Below are positions 47,637 through 59,190 of a DNA stretch of 64,000 bases, piece by piece (within the stretch, counting starts at the first letter, position 1; each line of letters begins with the position of its first letter). The notes beneath the pieces are model-generated. The model was not told the DNA's origin. It did no database searches and saw only the letters and a program-made list of their open reading frames with translations. Made by a program: the position numbers and the translations under genes. The stretch spans positions 558,001-622,000 of the forward strand of contig JACTVC010000004.1 of NCBI GenBank assembly GCA_018417955.1, read 5' to 3'. The stretch comes from Laccaria trichodermophora (Eukaryota; Basidiomycota; Agaricomycetes; Agaricales; Hydnangiaceae).

Positions 47637-49850
47637 GTCCGTAGGGTGATATTCTCTTGTTGTTGTTATTGTCCTTCCCCACAAAATGGCGTGCGTGAGT
47701 GGCCTAGTCGTCTAGGACGATGTGCTGGCTGCGTCCGGCGAAAGGAGTGGGTGGAAGTCGTCGCAATCGTTGAGGACGTCGTCTTGCTCGACGGGGTAAG
47801 AAATAAGCGCCTCTGAGAAAAAAGCGTGGAAGACGATCAGAACAACGGCTGCGAAAGCCAACTTGGGGGAATGCCAAGCATTCAACTCACGTGTTTCACT
47901 AAACGGACCTCGTTTCCCGCTCCGTCCCAATCTCTAACTCTCTTAAAATGCTCCTCAAAGTGCGTATAATTTTTATATACCGTTCTAACAAACTCGTGTT
48001 TTTACTCCAGTACGGCGCAAGGCAGACCGCCACCGGATTTTTCACTCCGAATCTGACATGGTCGGAACGACCTATGGAGTCCCGTTTTCGATCCGAAAAA
48101 TTGTCAACGGTAAAAAAGGAGCAGCTGAGATGTAAAGTTTCAGATACAAAGGAGGACACGCAGCGCACGCCGAGAAACGCGTCCCAACCACGCCCACTGA
48201 CAGGCCTTAGAAGAACGTTGAGCATCATGTGCCGATATATTACCTTCATGACTGAGCTTTGATCATCAAGAAAATGCCTTGAGTGAACAGGGCCGCTTGG
48301 GTACGCCTAATGCGCCGCTTCCAAGTTCCATTTTCTCCCAGGTAGTTTTATTCAGCAATCTAAACCTCTTTTTTTCTAGTAGGATCACAATGCACTGGCA
48401 GACCACGGCGGTCGCCAGTCCTGAAGTTGTGGAGCGCGTTTTCGATTGCAAAAATACCCTGGGCGAGAAAGGCAGCGCAAAGCTATACGGCGTGTAAAAA
48501 GCATAGTAAGCCTCCAAACGTCATTCGTGACGTCAGACTCTCGTGCATAACTTTAAAGCAAGAGTCGGAAGCGCACACGACAACGAACATGAAGCTTTGA
48601 AGACTAGTTGGCAGTACGTGGGGGATTCAAACTACTGATCCCTTTCGGCACAGACAGCCTAAATGACGTCCTGTAACGGCATCTATCCTTCGTCAGCCGG
48701 GTATTATCACAAGCGTGGCGGAGCTTTGTTCACAAACTTGCGAGCAACGCCAATTTGACCCCGGCGGCGGGGCTACTCGACTTACTTCTGCGTTTTTCTC
48801 TTCAAGGTATTTCGATGATCTGCTTTGAGGACCTAACCAGAAGATTTCCTGTCTGGCCTGCAGACTCTATTTCACGTTTTCACCGCACTTAGATAATTTT
48901 TTACATTTATTTTTGAAAAACGAAGGCGGATCTTCTGCCTGTCCTATCCTCAGCATCCCCTGCTTCTGCTCCTTCAGCGCTGTTCGCGTCCGCCTATTAT
49001 AAAGCTACTTCGCCGAAATTGGTTCCCTTCCAGTTCTTACTTCAACGCCTCCATCTTCCAGGCTTTCACGAAGGCTGATCGTGCCTCTAGCCTCCGCCAC
49101 TATCGCCTCAGTGCCGCTTATCCAACGATCATGGATCGTGAAGTGGGGCGGGTACTTTCAGGAGCATCGAAACCAGGGCCCCGACAGCAATTGGCCTTGC
49201 AGCAAAAGAAAAAAAAGGAAAACACCAAACCTGTTTCCTTTCTCACCCAATTTTTCGTAAGTAGGTCATCGCCCGACGATTAGGCAGGGTAAAAATTGGC
49301 GTTTATGAAAGTGTTGCGGTGTTAAGCTTTTCCGTAATACAGTGTACCGAAATTTTTGGCGAGTGCGGAGAAAAGGATCCAGAAAACATCTTAGTGTGTC
49401 AAGCTTTGGTCAAGGTTGGGTCAAGGTCTGCCGGTTCACTGTAACAGTATGAGCATGTAGAGGACATTTAGAGGAGGGATTTGTCGAGTGATAGATTCAA
49501 TCATCCAAGAGTGTTTCGTCTTTTCTTCGTTGTAGTTTGAGGTGCTGGCTTCAAAAACTTGGATGCGACCGTGACTGAAAGGCAGAGTTAGATTGGAGTT
49601 AGACTACACACAAAACTTTCACATTTTCTCAGATTCAACGACGCTCAGCCTGGATTTGCTCAAGCTTTCCTCAACCTTCACGAGGAACCCTTTATTTACA
49701 CACAAGCAATTCGTACTGAGGGACTTCTTGCAAATCTATTTTGAACCTTCCTCGTTTCTTCTGTCCGAACGCGACAATTATCGTACTTATTGTTTGCCTT
49801 GCATGAAGGGCATCTGGCATCATAGTTCATACCATATGCCATTTTCACAA
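47637..49850. other. Long intergenic region
   Basis: About 2.2 kb without a gene I can support. Short ORFs on both strands (for example 47712-47930 and 47899-48249 minus) lack domains and good start contexts. CpG is normal. No repeat structure was noticed. Confidence 0.5.
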
Positions 49851-49938
49851 CCGACCTTAGCTCAGTTGGAAGTAGCGCAAGACTGTAATTGGAAACATCA
49901 TAATCTTGAGGTCGCCTGTTCGAACCAGGCAGGTCGGA
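49851..49938 (+). tRNA. tRNA-Tyr (GTA) with 14-nt intron
   Basis: The acceptor stem CCGACCT pairs with AGGTCGG and a discriminator A follows. The D arm is GCT...AGC. The anticodon stem CAAGA/TCTTG encloses the loop CTGTAA with anticodon GTA. A 14-nt intron (TTGGAAACATCATA) follows position 37, the canonical eukaryotic site. The T arm GCCTG-TTCGAAC-CAGGC is perfect and matches a B box. The D loop (AGTTGGAAGT) departs slightly from the usual GGTAGAG. Confidence 0.9.
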
Positions 49939-51943
49939 TGATGCGCGACGCCAGTCATTCTTTTTGGCGGACTCGGAGTGTCGTGTGCAGCATTATGCAT
50001 TATGTAGCGTTGGCGGGAACTATATGGCAGAATTGTGATTTCCGACGCACGCATTCCACCAATGAGAATTCAATTTCCGCTGCTGGGATCTGCCAAATCT
50101 TATTTCTCTTGCTCAGGATTCAATAATATTTCAACCACCAAGGCTATTCAAAGACAGTAAAAATGGTTTTTATTAGTAGGGATAAACTTGCAGCTGAACC
50201 AGTCATTAACTTGCAAGTCTCATAGTATGAGAGTTGCGACACGATCAAGACACGATGCACAAACTCAAGATTATCATATGCGCTAATATGCTATGGAAAC
50301 TATGCTCCTTTAAATTTTATCATGTTTGGTAATAGATTCCGAATGGCTTTGCTCCTCGACAAAAGGAACGACTTAGCATAAAAACAAGTCAATGAAGATT
50401 TCTTCAGTAGTCTTTTTTTACGGTGGACGCTACCAATGGCAGACAGTTTGGAACATAAAAATTCAGAAAAAAAACGTTGATATAGAAGCATTGTTCTTAT
50501 TTACAAAATTACAAAGTGCCAGCCTCCAAAGCCTAGATATCATAAATAAATACATTCTGGTATTGTTCTGTGTGGGATATATATAAGGTCCTCGACCATG
50601 CGAGTTTCACCGATTTTTCTGATCTCCAGCGGACCGAATCCAGTCTTGATATCTTGTACTCCCATTCACCAGTGGCAGTTGACCAGGAGTCAAAAATATG
50701 GTTTTAATTTTTTGAGAATGCTCTGAAAAATTCTATAGATCCAAGAATGTCGAAGTTGAAGGAAAATAATCAGCCATATATCTCTACCTTGTATCTACGT
50801 GCGAAACCTACGCACGCCAACGCTGCAATGATCGCTGTCGTACCGCCGAGGTTTTGTGTGTACGTGTTTGACTGAGGGCGCTGAGTCGCCGCTGACCCTC
50901 GGTTTCACTGGCAAAAACTGTCATCCTCTAATTCCACTCTTTTTACAATCCTTTCCATGTTATTTCTTGTGATCAACTCTACTTGCATTTTTGTGTCACA
51001 TCTGTGCTATATTTCAAGCGTCGTCAGGTCCTGGAGAGTGGAGATTACCTAATGGTAGCGGTCCCAAGATAGTCCTGAGAAGCGATTGGATCAATCACGA
51101 ATTCAAATCCTGCCATATACATAGTTCCCGCCTACCTTAATTATGGTTCCTGCCTTTGGAAAGAACAGGGAAATGAAGAGCACGAAGGTTTACGATATCG
51201 TGAAACTCATGCACATTTCTACACCAATTACATCTTGTCACAACCTACTCTACTGCAACAAAGTAAAAATCGTATCTTCTCGATGAATATGCAAAGAGAA
51301 ATCCATGCAGCTGTTGGGTGCCAATTGGGTGCTCAATTTGGACAGAATTCGAAATATCGGAGCTCAAGCTATCTCACTCTGAGATACTGAGCCGTGTTTT
51401 TCGTGTGTTGACCCACTGGCAGGCCACTCAAATCCGAATTGAAAAGTTGTGCTACAGTTGCATGCGTGCATTGAGTTCGCGAATTCGCGAACGTGCCATG
51501 ATAATCGCAGCCACGCCAATCATGTCGAAAACAGCAATGATATTGTCATAAAAAAGCGCATGGGCTATCAATGTATTCGTCATAATCAGGGCTACAGAGC
51601 GTGTACGGTGGGTGTAAAAACACGGGGGGGCAAGGGGCATGATGATAAGAAGAGAGAGAAAAAGGTATCCATTACGGAAAGCTATAAAGAAAAAACGAGT
51701 GCAGGATAGCAAAGGGCACGACAACATGATGTAGGTATGGGATGGGGGATGATTGCGATTATCGAAAGCAGACCAGCTTGAAACTTTTGGGCGTTCTAGT
51801 GCAGAGAAAAGGAAAGTCAAAGGGAAAAAAAGGTCACGAGCATAACCCAGACATGCAACGGAAAACGGGGATGATGGAATGTACAGTCATTGTCTTTGAG
51901 AAGAAGGAATGAGAGAAAAAGGAATGAAATCCAACGTGGAGGT
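49939..51943. other. Long intergenic region, AT-rich
   Basis: About 2 kb between the tRNA and the 3' end of the RING-RRM gene. Scattered short ORFs only. A tRNA-like stretch near 51045-51115 does not fold. No gene supported. Confidence 0.5.
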
Positions 51944-54900
51944 TCAGGAGAGGCTTGCCAGTCGTTGCACGAGAGCTTCAACGAGCTGGGCTTCGACCCC
52001 AAACTCCCTGGCGATGTCGCCAAAGGGTTGACTGTTTCGTTGAGGAGGCGTTCCATTTGAGTTGGGATGCATTGCTTGAGAAGTTTCAAAGTCGCGATTG
52101 GCTGGCGTACGAGGGGCGCTTGACCGTGAAGTGGAGTCCGAAACGCTGGAGCCCGAAACGAAGGAGGGTACAGGTACTGGGAGCGAGCATGCTTCCAACA
52201 GATCTGCAAATTTTCGGATTTGCTGCGCGGTGAATGCTATTGAAAGGTCAAACGTCTGGAGAGTACGCGTAGCACAGGCGTCATACCTCGGCAGTCCATT
52301 GCTGATTTGACGAGATCCGTTACGAGGTCCATCGAGTATTCCTCGTCTGGGTTGTTTTGTTGTTTCGCTTTTTCTACACGTGGAAGGAGGACTTGAACGG
52401 CGGCTAATGTTCATGCATTTGTCAGATAAAATGAACCCATGCGGACCAATAGTCGGCTTACCATAGGTAACGTCTAACAGATAGCAAAAGTCAGCATGAA
52501 GATTGAGTTGCGAGAGCGACAAAGGGTCCTCACCATACAGAATATCCCTCACACCAGAAGACCAAAAGACCCGACTATCCACGTCCGAGGGGAACTTACT
52601 CAACAAGCTTAATAGAGAGTGGAAGGGAAGCGCAGGAACTTTGAGGAAGTGGGACTTGATCTATCGTCAGCAAAGCAAAAACGTGAAGTCGCCATAAGGA
52701 CATACGTCAGGTTCCCGAATGAGGTACAGCAATCCAGACACTTCATTCTCCGTGAGGAGGCCGCCTTCCAAGGCCATGATAATCTTATCAGCCTCAAGGC
52801 CGGCAAGGGAAGGGCGTGAACCATCAAAAGAACCACGCCAGCTGGGGAAGAGCTAGAGAAACAATCAGTTTTAGGTATAAGAGGAGAGGGGTGAAAAAAC
52901 TGACATCAGCCATAAGCTCCTCCTGGCCACTGCGAGTGACAGTGACGCCTCTGGCTCGCCTGCCCCTGCCTAGGACACTTCCCCTCTCCTTCTTACTGCC
53001 GTTCGCAGCAATAGCCTCTCCCCTCAGAATGGCGCCCGCAATTCCGGCAGTCTTGACCTCGACGTAGGCATGGCTGAGGGTCTTGCCCTTGGGGTCTAAT
53101 AGGACGTGGACCCGTTCAACGGGTTGCTGGAGCCACCTTTTAATTTGAAGAGGCGTTATGTCCTGCATTGCAACTGTTAGATGGATATGAGAACATGACG
53201 AAATGCTTTACCCAAGGAACATTGTCGATCCGCAGTACGGCATTACTGTCCCCCTTCTTCTCGCCCCTACCTCCATTCATACTCTGGTTGCTCAGATCGG
53301 GTGAAAGGTTTTGCTGTAGTTGTTCGAATTTTGGCGTACTTGCCCGCAATTCCCCAAAGTTAAGCCCAAACTCGAATGCGCTGTCGAGGTCACTTTCTCC
53401 GCTTGAACTCGCAGTGTCGTGGGTAATTGCGCTGCCAGGAGACGAAAATAGAGGATCCATGAAAGATTTCCCCTTCAAATCGTTTTGGCCCTTCATATTG
53501 TGCGCTTTCTTGGTGGTCGTCGTTTTCCTGTTCGCTGTTCCAAAGGAAGAATCAAGCTGGCCTCCAGGTGAGGCTTTCCCAGACCCAATGACCAGCTTGA
53601 AATCTGCAACGGCTCGCTTGCACACGGCGCACTCCATGTCTTTCTCGCCTACAATGTTGAGAGCGCTAGTCAAGCACGTCGAGCACAAGGGATGGAGACA
53701 TGGTTGTAAAATGGCAAGGGTGGAAGGATGAGGAGCGAGGCAAACCAAACACTCAGAATGGGGATCGACGGGTGGGTTTGAAACTGGGGAAGTGGTAGGT
53801 GGAGATGGGTTCCTTTTGATTACCAAGTCCTTGGCGGTGTTGAAAGGTCGCTCTGGCACAGGGGCAGAGACGTATTGAAAAGGACGCCCGGGAACAGGCG
53901 GTAGTGGTACATAGGCAGGCTGAGGATAAACTTGATGCTCGCGTTGGACGGGAACATCGGATCCGTATGCGTAAAAACCTCCTCGGGAGGGGTCTGCCTG
54001 ATAACCTTGTTGCTGAGCGGCGTTGAAGTGGTGCTCAATGCTTTCGGAAATGCTACTCAGCACATGGCCATTACCCAACCCCATACCAAACCCGGATGGC
54101 TGAAAGGGATCTGCAAAGGGGGACTGAGTGGGAAAGGCTTGATGAGTGTAGGTCGGGTATGCAAACGTGTTCGCAGTGTGGGCTTGAAGATCGAGAGAGA
54201 AGGAATCGTCTTCAGTTTGACGAGTCTGCTGATAGTCGTATTCATATTCAAAATCGTTTTCGTCAATGTCAAACAAGTCAAGAGAGGTGTCGTGATTAAG
54301 GCTCAAATTTATCCTCGAATTGCGGTGACCAGTATTGCGAGGAGGTGTGGGGACCTGAATATCATCAATGAAAGGCACACGCGTCAACTCACAAGACTTA
54401 CTGGGCCAAAAGCCTCTCGCCTCCTGGGTTGAGCAGGATCGGTGAAGCTACCCTTCAACTTGAGTTGTCTAGCTAGGGTCCGATTCGGAGGAGGCGTGGA
54501 CATGAGGTTTAACGGCTGGTTAAGGGAAGAGAGCGTGCGACGGGGAACGGTTGGGGATGTGGGGGGTTGTGCACGATTCACAGAGCGAGGAACAGTAGGG
54601 GAAAGCGTTTGACAACGGGCGCTTGGAAGGGACGCGTGCGATTGGGCACGAGGGCGCGTTACGATGGCACTGCTAGCACGCCGGTGATAGGAAAGAAAAG
54701 GCGGTGGAAGAAGGGCTAAAATTGACAATTGAGATATGGACAAGCGATACCTTGGTTACATTGCATACCTTCTTCTGTGGAAACAAGCCCTGAATCATTT
54801 GCATCGGACATGGTCATCTCGCTCCCTACATGCATTTGATTAGCGAAATAAGGGACACACACGCGCATATATGCACTGACCTTCGTCGTCTCCATAGTGA

Positions 54901-55298
54901 GAATCATCCTGAGCCCGATAAGACGATACTTTGATGCCATTCTCGTTTGCACGAGATCTCCAGTTGTCTGCAATATCTGCAAGACTCCTGTCTTGACCAT
55001 CAGTCAGAATGGTGGCAGTGCGCTGAACCTCTGGAGAGCCAGCAGGAAAAAGGCGCTTTTTGAGAATCATAGCCATGTTGTCTGGTGTAGTGAGCGTGGA
55101 ACTGCCTGTCGATCCCGCAGAGCGAAAACTGAGAGGAGTGTAGGGGCTTGAGGGCGTCAATGGTGACCTGTAGGCAGATTGGGAATGTCGGTGTTGATGT
55201 CGTGGGAGTCGCTGAGGGGTCACTGGTTGTGTTTTTGACGAGCGGGTCATCGCTGGCGACGTTGGGACGGAGAACGACTGCAACGACGAGGAGGACAT
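51944..55298 (-). CDS. RING finger plus RRM protein, 961 aa
   Basis: Ten exons on the minus strand: 55298-54881, 54825-54769, 54715-54402, 54354-53212, 53162-52905, 52852-52706, 52660-52534, 52473-52462 (12 nt), 52403-52287, 52236-51944. Total 2886 nt, 961 aa, every junction in frame. The N-terminal 450 residues are Ser/Pro/Thr-rich and disordered. A C3HC4 RING (CLVCLAPHPSTLAILQPCLH ... CAVCKRAV) lies near residue 470. An RRM-like domain begins AVLRIDNVPW, continues RVHVLLDPKGKTLSHAYVEV and ends GEAIAANGSKKERG. A helical region follows, with a disordered tail and a C-terminal helix (GVEAQLVEALVQRLASL). RING plus RRM suggests an RNA-associated ubiquitin ligase, as in Not4-type proteins, but the order differs. 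Function inferred only. Confidence 0.82.
52462..52473 (-). other. 12-nt microexon of the RING-RRM gene
   Basis: ACGTTACCTATG, bounded by a CTAACAG-type acceptor side and a GTAAGCC donor, adds DVTY between ILY and AAVQVLL and keeps the frame. Flanking introns are 60 and 58 nt. Confidence 0.7.
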
Positions 55299-56276
55299 CG
55301 TTGTGGGGAGGCAACAACGTCGTCGAGAAGAAGCAACCAGTAGGTGACGTGACAGAGACGAACCGTGACATAGTCTTCACAGACGCGCCTCGTCACATCA
55401 CATGAATGCGCGACGCGTTGTCATGCGCACGTATATTGGTTCAACGTGCAGTTAGGGGCAAATGAGCGCGCTCGCACCGTTGACTATATATTCACTCTCC
55501 TACCTCATGAAATTCCAATGACACACGAGGGTAATTTTACAACTTCCCAAAGTTGCCAAAGTTAACTTGGACATTTTGCTGACACGGTCATTTCACTGAT
55601 CTTTTGTTATGTACCACAGGATAAGTGAACAACTACGGGTGCGTCTAACATGCATGAATCAATAGAAAATGTCAAATGTATTAAACAAACTTCTTCCCAC
55701 CCCGTTCTCAAATGAAATTATGTAGCTCAACACGCGATAGTAAGGAAATTTCCTTTACATTTTATATCCTTATCCAACAATTAGACCTATGTGACAACGA
55801 GTGTCCCACTCCCCAAAAACTGATCGTGGATTGGACGATCATCGATCAACACCTATATCCCGACTAAGTATATCCTTGTCGGCAACGGTTGTACTTGATT
55901 TGTCTTGATGGTCCGGAACATAGACTCCAGCAGGTCACGCTGATACGGCAAATGAGCCTTAATGTAGGTGATAAGAAAATAGTACGTAAATAAAAACCAG
56001 GTTCTACGAGCAAACTATCAAGAATTGTATGAGCCTATGTCTATGCATGCGGCCATTTGCAGATTGATCGTAGAGAAATCGACTATACTCAAGCTTGACG
56101 ACGACAAAATTCGTAGGCAAGCCAAGGGACTCCGCGACAGAAACCATGGACCCTCACAAAATTTTGGTGCAGACTTTGTGCAACGAATCCGTTGTGAAGT
56201 TGGCGCACGTCGTGGTTTGTGTTTGAAAGTTTTGATGTTTGCCGATATTTATCATAGGCTTTCGTCACCGCCCATC
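55299..56276. other. Divergent promoter region
   Basis: About 1 kb between the divergently transcribed RING-RRM gene and MDM35. It should contain both promoters. No TATA box, repeat or RNA gene identified with confidence. Confidence 0.5.
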
Positions 56277-56635
56277 ATGGCGGACAGCCTCTCACCAGAA
56301 TGCACACCCCTCAAGTCAAAGTACGATACATGCTTCAACGCCTGGTTCGAAGGTTATCTTGAGCCAGCAGTGGGAGTCTCATCCTCAGAGCGCTCAGCGT
56401 ACTCCAAACAAAAGGCTGATGAGTTTGACGCGAAGTGCGGGAAGGTTTGGGAGCAATATCGGGCGTGTGTCCAGGTGCGTGTGTGTTCCAAGTGTGTTTT
56501 CGCATGTTCACGGTGACGATGGCAAAATAGAAAGCCGTGATGGAGAAGGGGCTGGGGAAGCTCTTAGAACAAGCACGCGAGGAAAACCCTCTGAGGGAAC
56601 CCCCCGTAGTCCAGTCCTCCAAAAGGACGTCGTGA
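56277..56635 (+). CDS. MDM35: Mdm35/TRIAP1 twin CX9C protein, 100 aa
   Basis: Exons 56277-56474 and 56531-56635 around a 56-nt intron give 100 aa. Two exact C-x9-C pairs, CTPLKSKYDTC and CGKVWEQYRAC, are separated by a charged helix, and the C-terminal KAVMEKGLGKLLEQAREENP helix is typical of the family. Mdm35 is imported into the mitochondrial intermembrane space by the Mia40 relay. There it binds and protects Ups1/Ups2 (PRELI) lipid-transfer proteins that move phosphatidic acid and phosphatidylserine. The start at 56277 (ATGGCGGACAGC) fits the family length; the longer upstream reading frame is unlikely to be used. Confidence 0.93.
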
Positions 56636-57405
56636 TATCCTATAGTTCTGAAATGGACATATGGATATGCTGACGACGCCTGGATGCATCTGTGACCCGA
56701 ATACGTTGGATATATGTAGTTTTAGGTGTGCTCCTTCGGTGCTTAATCACAGTAAAGCGCAACCACTGACGACGTTGTAGGATCTCAAAATATACTCTAC
56801 AAAACATAGATAATTCACACCTCTACTTGCAATTATAGCGCTACATCTCACTCTCGGAGTTGATACTCCGGCGCGTATGCAAAATCCTCAAGCGACCAAT
56901 TCCACTCAGATGAATTTACGGCAAGCGATTGACCCTAGTTCAGCCAGCTTGAAATTTTGAGGATGTACATTCGCATCACCGCAGCTCTCAGGGTTATCTC
57001 GCCCCCGATATTTTTCCCCTTCGCTTTGGAATGCTCAACCTGTCATCGTTGAGTATTGTTTCCCAGCAACGCATCCGCAGCCAAAGGCAACGATGAACCT
57101 CAGGGTGCCACATAAATGTTCACTCAAGGTTTACATTGTTTCCGATAAAGTGCGCCTATTTTTATTTTCTTTCTCTTCGCATCACTAAACTCGCAGTAGA
57201 AGACTTTGTGTATCTCCAAATAGGGCCCCCACTTGCCGTGTCTCCATGGTTTTCTCGATCCGAGCTATGTCGTTTGCGCAGTCGAATAGCACGAAAGATC
57301 TGAAGGGTTTCATTGGACCAGGTTATCTACTAGAATTCGTATAAAAAGGACGTCCTACTGCCCACCTCCCTCCAACAACTTCATTCTCAAGCTCTCATTC
57401 AAGAA
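56636..57405. other. Intergenic region with promoter of the repeat-protein gene
   Basis: Contains the MDM35 3' flank and, at its right end, a TATA box (57340-57349). No gene seen. Confidence 0.6.
57340..57349 (+). promoter_or_regulatory. TATA box of the secreted repeat-protein gene
   Basis: TATAAAAAGG lies 57 bp upstream of ATG 57406, with a CT-rich stretch (CCACCTCCCTCCAAC) between them. This is the strong-promoter layout common in highly expressed fungal genes. Confidence 0.7.
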
Positions 57406-58773
57406 ATGGCCATCTCTCGTTTCTACACACTCATTACTTTCGCTCTTTGCGCTGCTCAGCTCGCCAACGCAGGCCTCATCCCTCGAGACGTTGTCAAACC
57501 ATCCGATGGACGGGTCAATGCTACGACCCCATACACTCCAGATAACGTTCACCAGGCCGTAGGCAACATGTTCATTGCATTATAGAATTAATTCTTACAC
57601 CCCCTTTAGAATCCTGCCACGCTCCCTGCTAAAGGACCCCTTGACGGTGTCCCGCCTCCACAGGACGATCCCAAGCACCCTGCCCCCTCCTCCCTTCCTC
57701 CCCCCCTTCCTTCTAATCCACCCAAGGACGGGCTTCCCCCGAAGCAATTCGGAAAGGAAGGCAAGGAGCAAGAAGTCCCGCCGAAGGATGGCGGCAACGG
57801 TGATAAACCCGCCCCTTCGAATTCACCCACGTCGGATGCCCCAGTACCGACCTACGCACGGAGGGACGATGCCCCTGTAGACCCTAAGGATCCTGCCAAG
57901 CGTCCTCCCCCCAGTTCTCTTCCTCCCCCCTTGCCATCTAACCTCCCACCACCAAAGGACGGCAAGGCGCCTGAATTCCCGCCCAAGAAAGCTGATGACG
58001 CTTCTAAGCCCCCTCCCCCTGCAAAGGACGCCCCAGCTGCGACCCACGCTCGCAGAGATGACACTCCCGCTAAGCCCAAAGATCCCGTCAAAGCGCCAGC
58101 CCCGCCTCCTACCTCTCTGCCTCCCCCTTTGCCTTCTAACCTCCCACCACCAAACGACGGCAAGGCACCTGAACTCCCGCTCAAGAAGGCTGATGACGGT
58201 TCTAAGCCTCCTCCTCCTGCTAAGGACGCCCCAGCTCCGACACACGCTCGCAGAGATGACACTTCCGTGAAGCCCAAAGATCCCGTCAAAGCGCCAGCTC
58301 CGCCTCCTACCTCTCTACCTCCCCCTTTGCCTTCTAACCTCCCACCACCAAAGGACGGCAAGGCGCCTGAACTCCCGCCCAAGAAGGCTGATGACGGTTT
58401 TAAGCCCCCTGCTAAGGACGCCCCAGCTCCGACCCACGCTCGCAGAGACGACGCTCCCGTTAAGCCCAAAGATCCCGTCAAAGCGCCAGCTCCGCCTCCT
58501 ACCTCTCTGCCTCCCCCTTTGCCTTCCAACCTCCCACCACCAAAGGACGGCAAGGCGCCTGAATTCCCGCCCAAAAAAGCTGATGACGGTTCTAAGCCAC
58601 CTCCAACTCACGCACGCAGAGACGACGCTCCCGTAAAGCCCAAAAATCCCGTCAAAGCGCCAGCCCCGCCTCCTACCTCTTTGCCTCCCCCTCTCCCTTC
58701 TAACCTCCCACCGAAGGACGGTAAGGATGATTTCAAGGCGCATAAATTTGCACCGAAGAAGGCTGCTGCCTGA
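57406..58773 (+). CDS. Secreted Pro-rich repeat protein with Arg-Arg processing sites, 438 aa
   Basis: Exons 57406-57558 and 57610-58773 (51-nt intron) give 438 aa. The N-terminus is a textbook signal peptide (ISRFYTLITFALCAAQLANA) followed by GLIPRDV. The rest is built from five tandem units of about 58-66 residues. Each begins (Y/H)ARRDD and continues PKDPVKAPAPPPTSLPPPLP, SNLPPP.DGKAPE.P.KKADD and SKPPP..KDAPAPT. Arg-Arg followed by Asp-Asp at a fixed place in each unit is the pattern of Kex2-processed repeat proteins (repellents, peptide precursors such as those of fungal RiPPs). KK and one KR site also occur. No Cys, no catalytic domain. Alternatives are a cell-wall structural Pro-rich protein or adhesin; there is no obvious GPI signal. 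Confidence 0.82.
57850..58770 (+). repeat. Five tandem units, about 175-200 bp, in the repeat-protein gene
   Basis: Unit starts at the ARRDD codons lie near 57853, 58047, 58248, 58437 and 58615. Nucleotide identity among units 2-4 is very high, implying recent amplification or gene conversion. The last units are shortened by loss of the PPAKDAPA segment. Confidence 0.85.
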
Positions 58774-59190
58774 GCTTTTTCCTCTCCTTTTACATGTTCT
58801 ATAGTGATAGCTATAGTCTGAGCTGTGCGGTTATTACTTATAGGCGTACCGTTTCAAGTGGACTTTGGTTCTGGAAATTCAAAGACTCTTTCTTAGATAA
58901 ATACATACCTTGAGAAAAGTTTATTGAGGTTTATTGTCTTCAACGCAAAACCGTTCAACATCAGCACCAGCGGAACATGCCAGGCTTAGAAACAAAATGT
59001 TATGCATTGTTCTTGAAGCGAGAATATGCTCTAATACATCTTCAAGTTTTTGTGATGTGTGCCAAGAAAGAGTAGGTGAGTATTGGATTCTGGAGCATCA
59101 GTTATTAAAAGCGATTCTCTCACTAGCGACGTGCATACAGTACATAAATTGAACGATCCTGGTTAATTACAGGGTCAATTGTCAACGAGA
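58774..59190. other. Convergent intergenic spacer
   Basis: 3' flanks of the repeat-protein gene and of the minus-strand gene at 59191. No feature recognised. Confidence 0.6.

Noticed and set aside
47712..47930. 72-codon minus-strand ORF with a hydrophobic stretch
   Set aside because: No start context, no homologous pattern and no promoter; a small membrane protein cannot be excluded but is not supported.
51045..51115. tRNA-like A-box and B-box motifs (TAATGGTAGCGG, GAATTCAAATCC)
   Set aside because: No acceptor stem or T stem can be paired; probably chance or an old tRNA-derived fragment.
57823..58743. Gly/Ser/Arg-rich minus-strand ORFs opposite the repeat protein
   Set aside because: Antisense shadows of the Pro/Ala/Lys-rich units.
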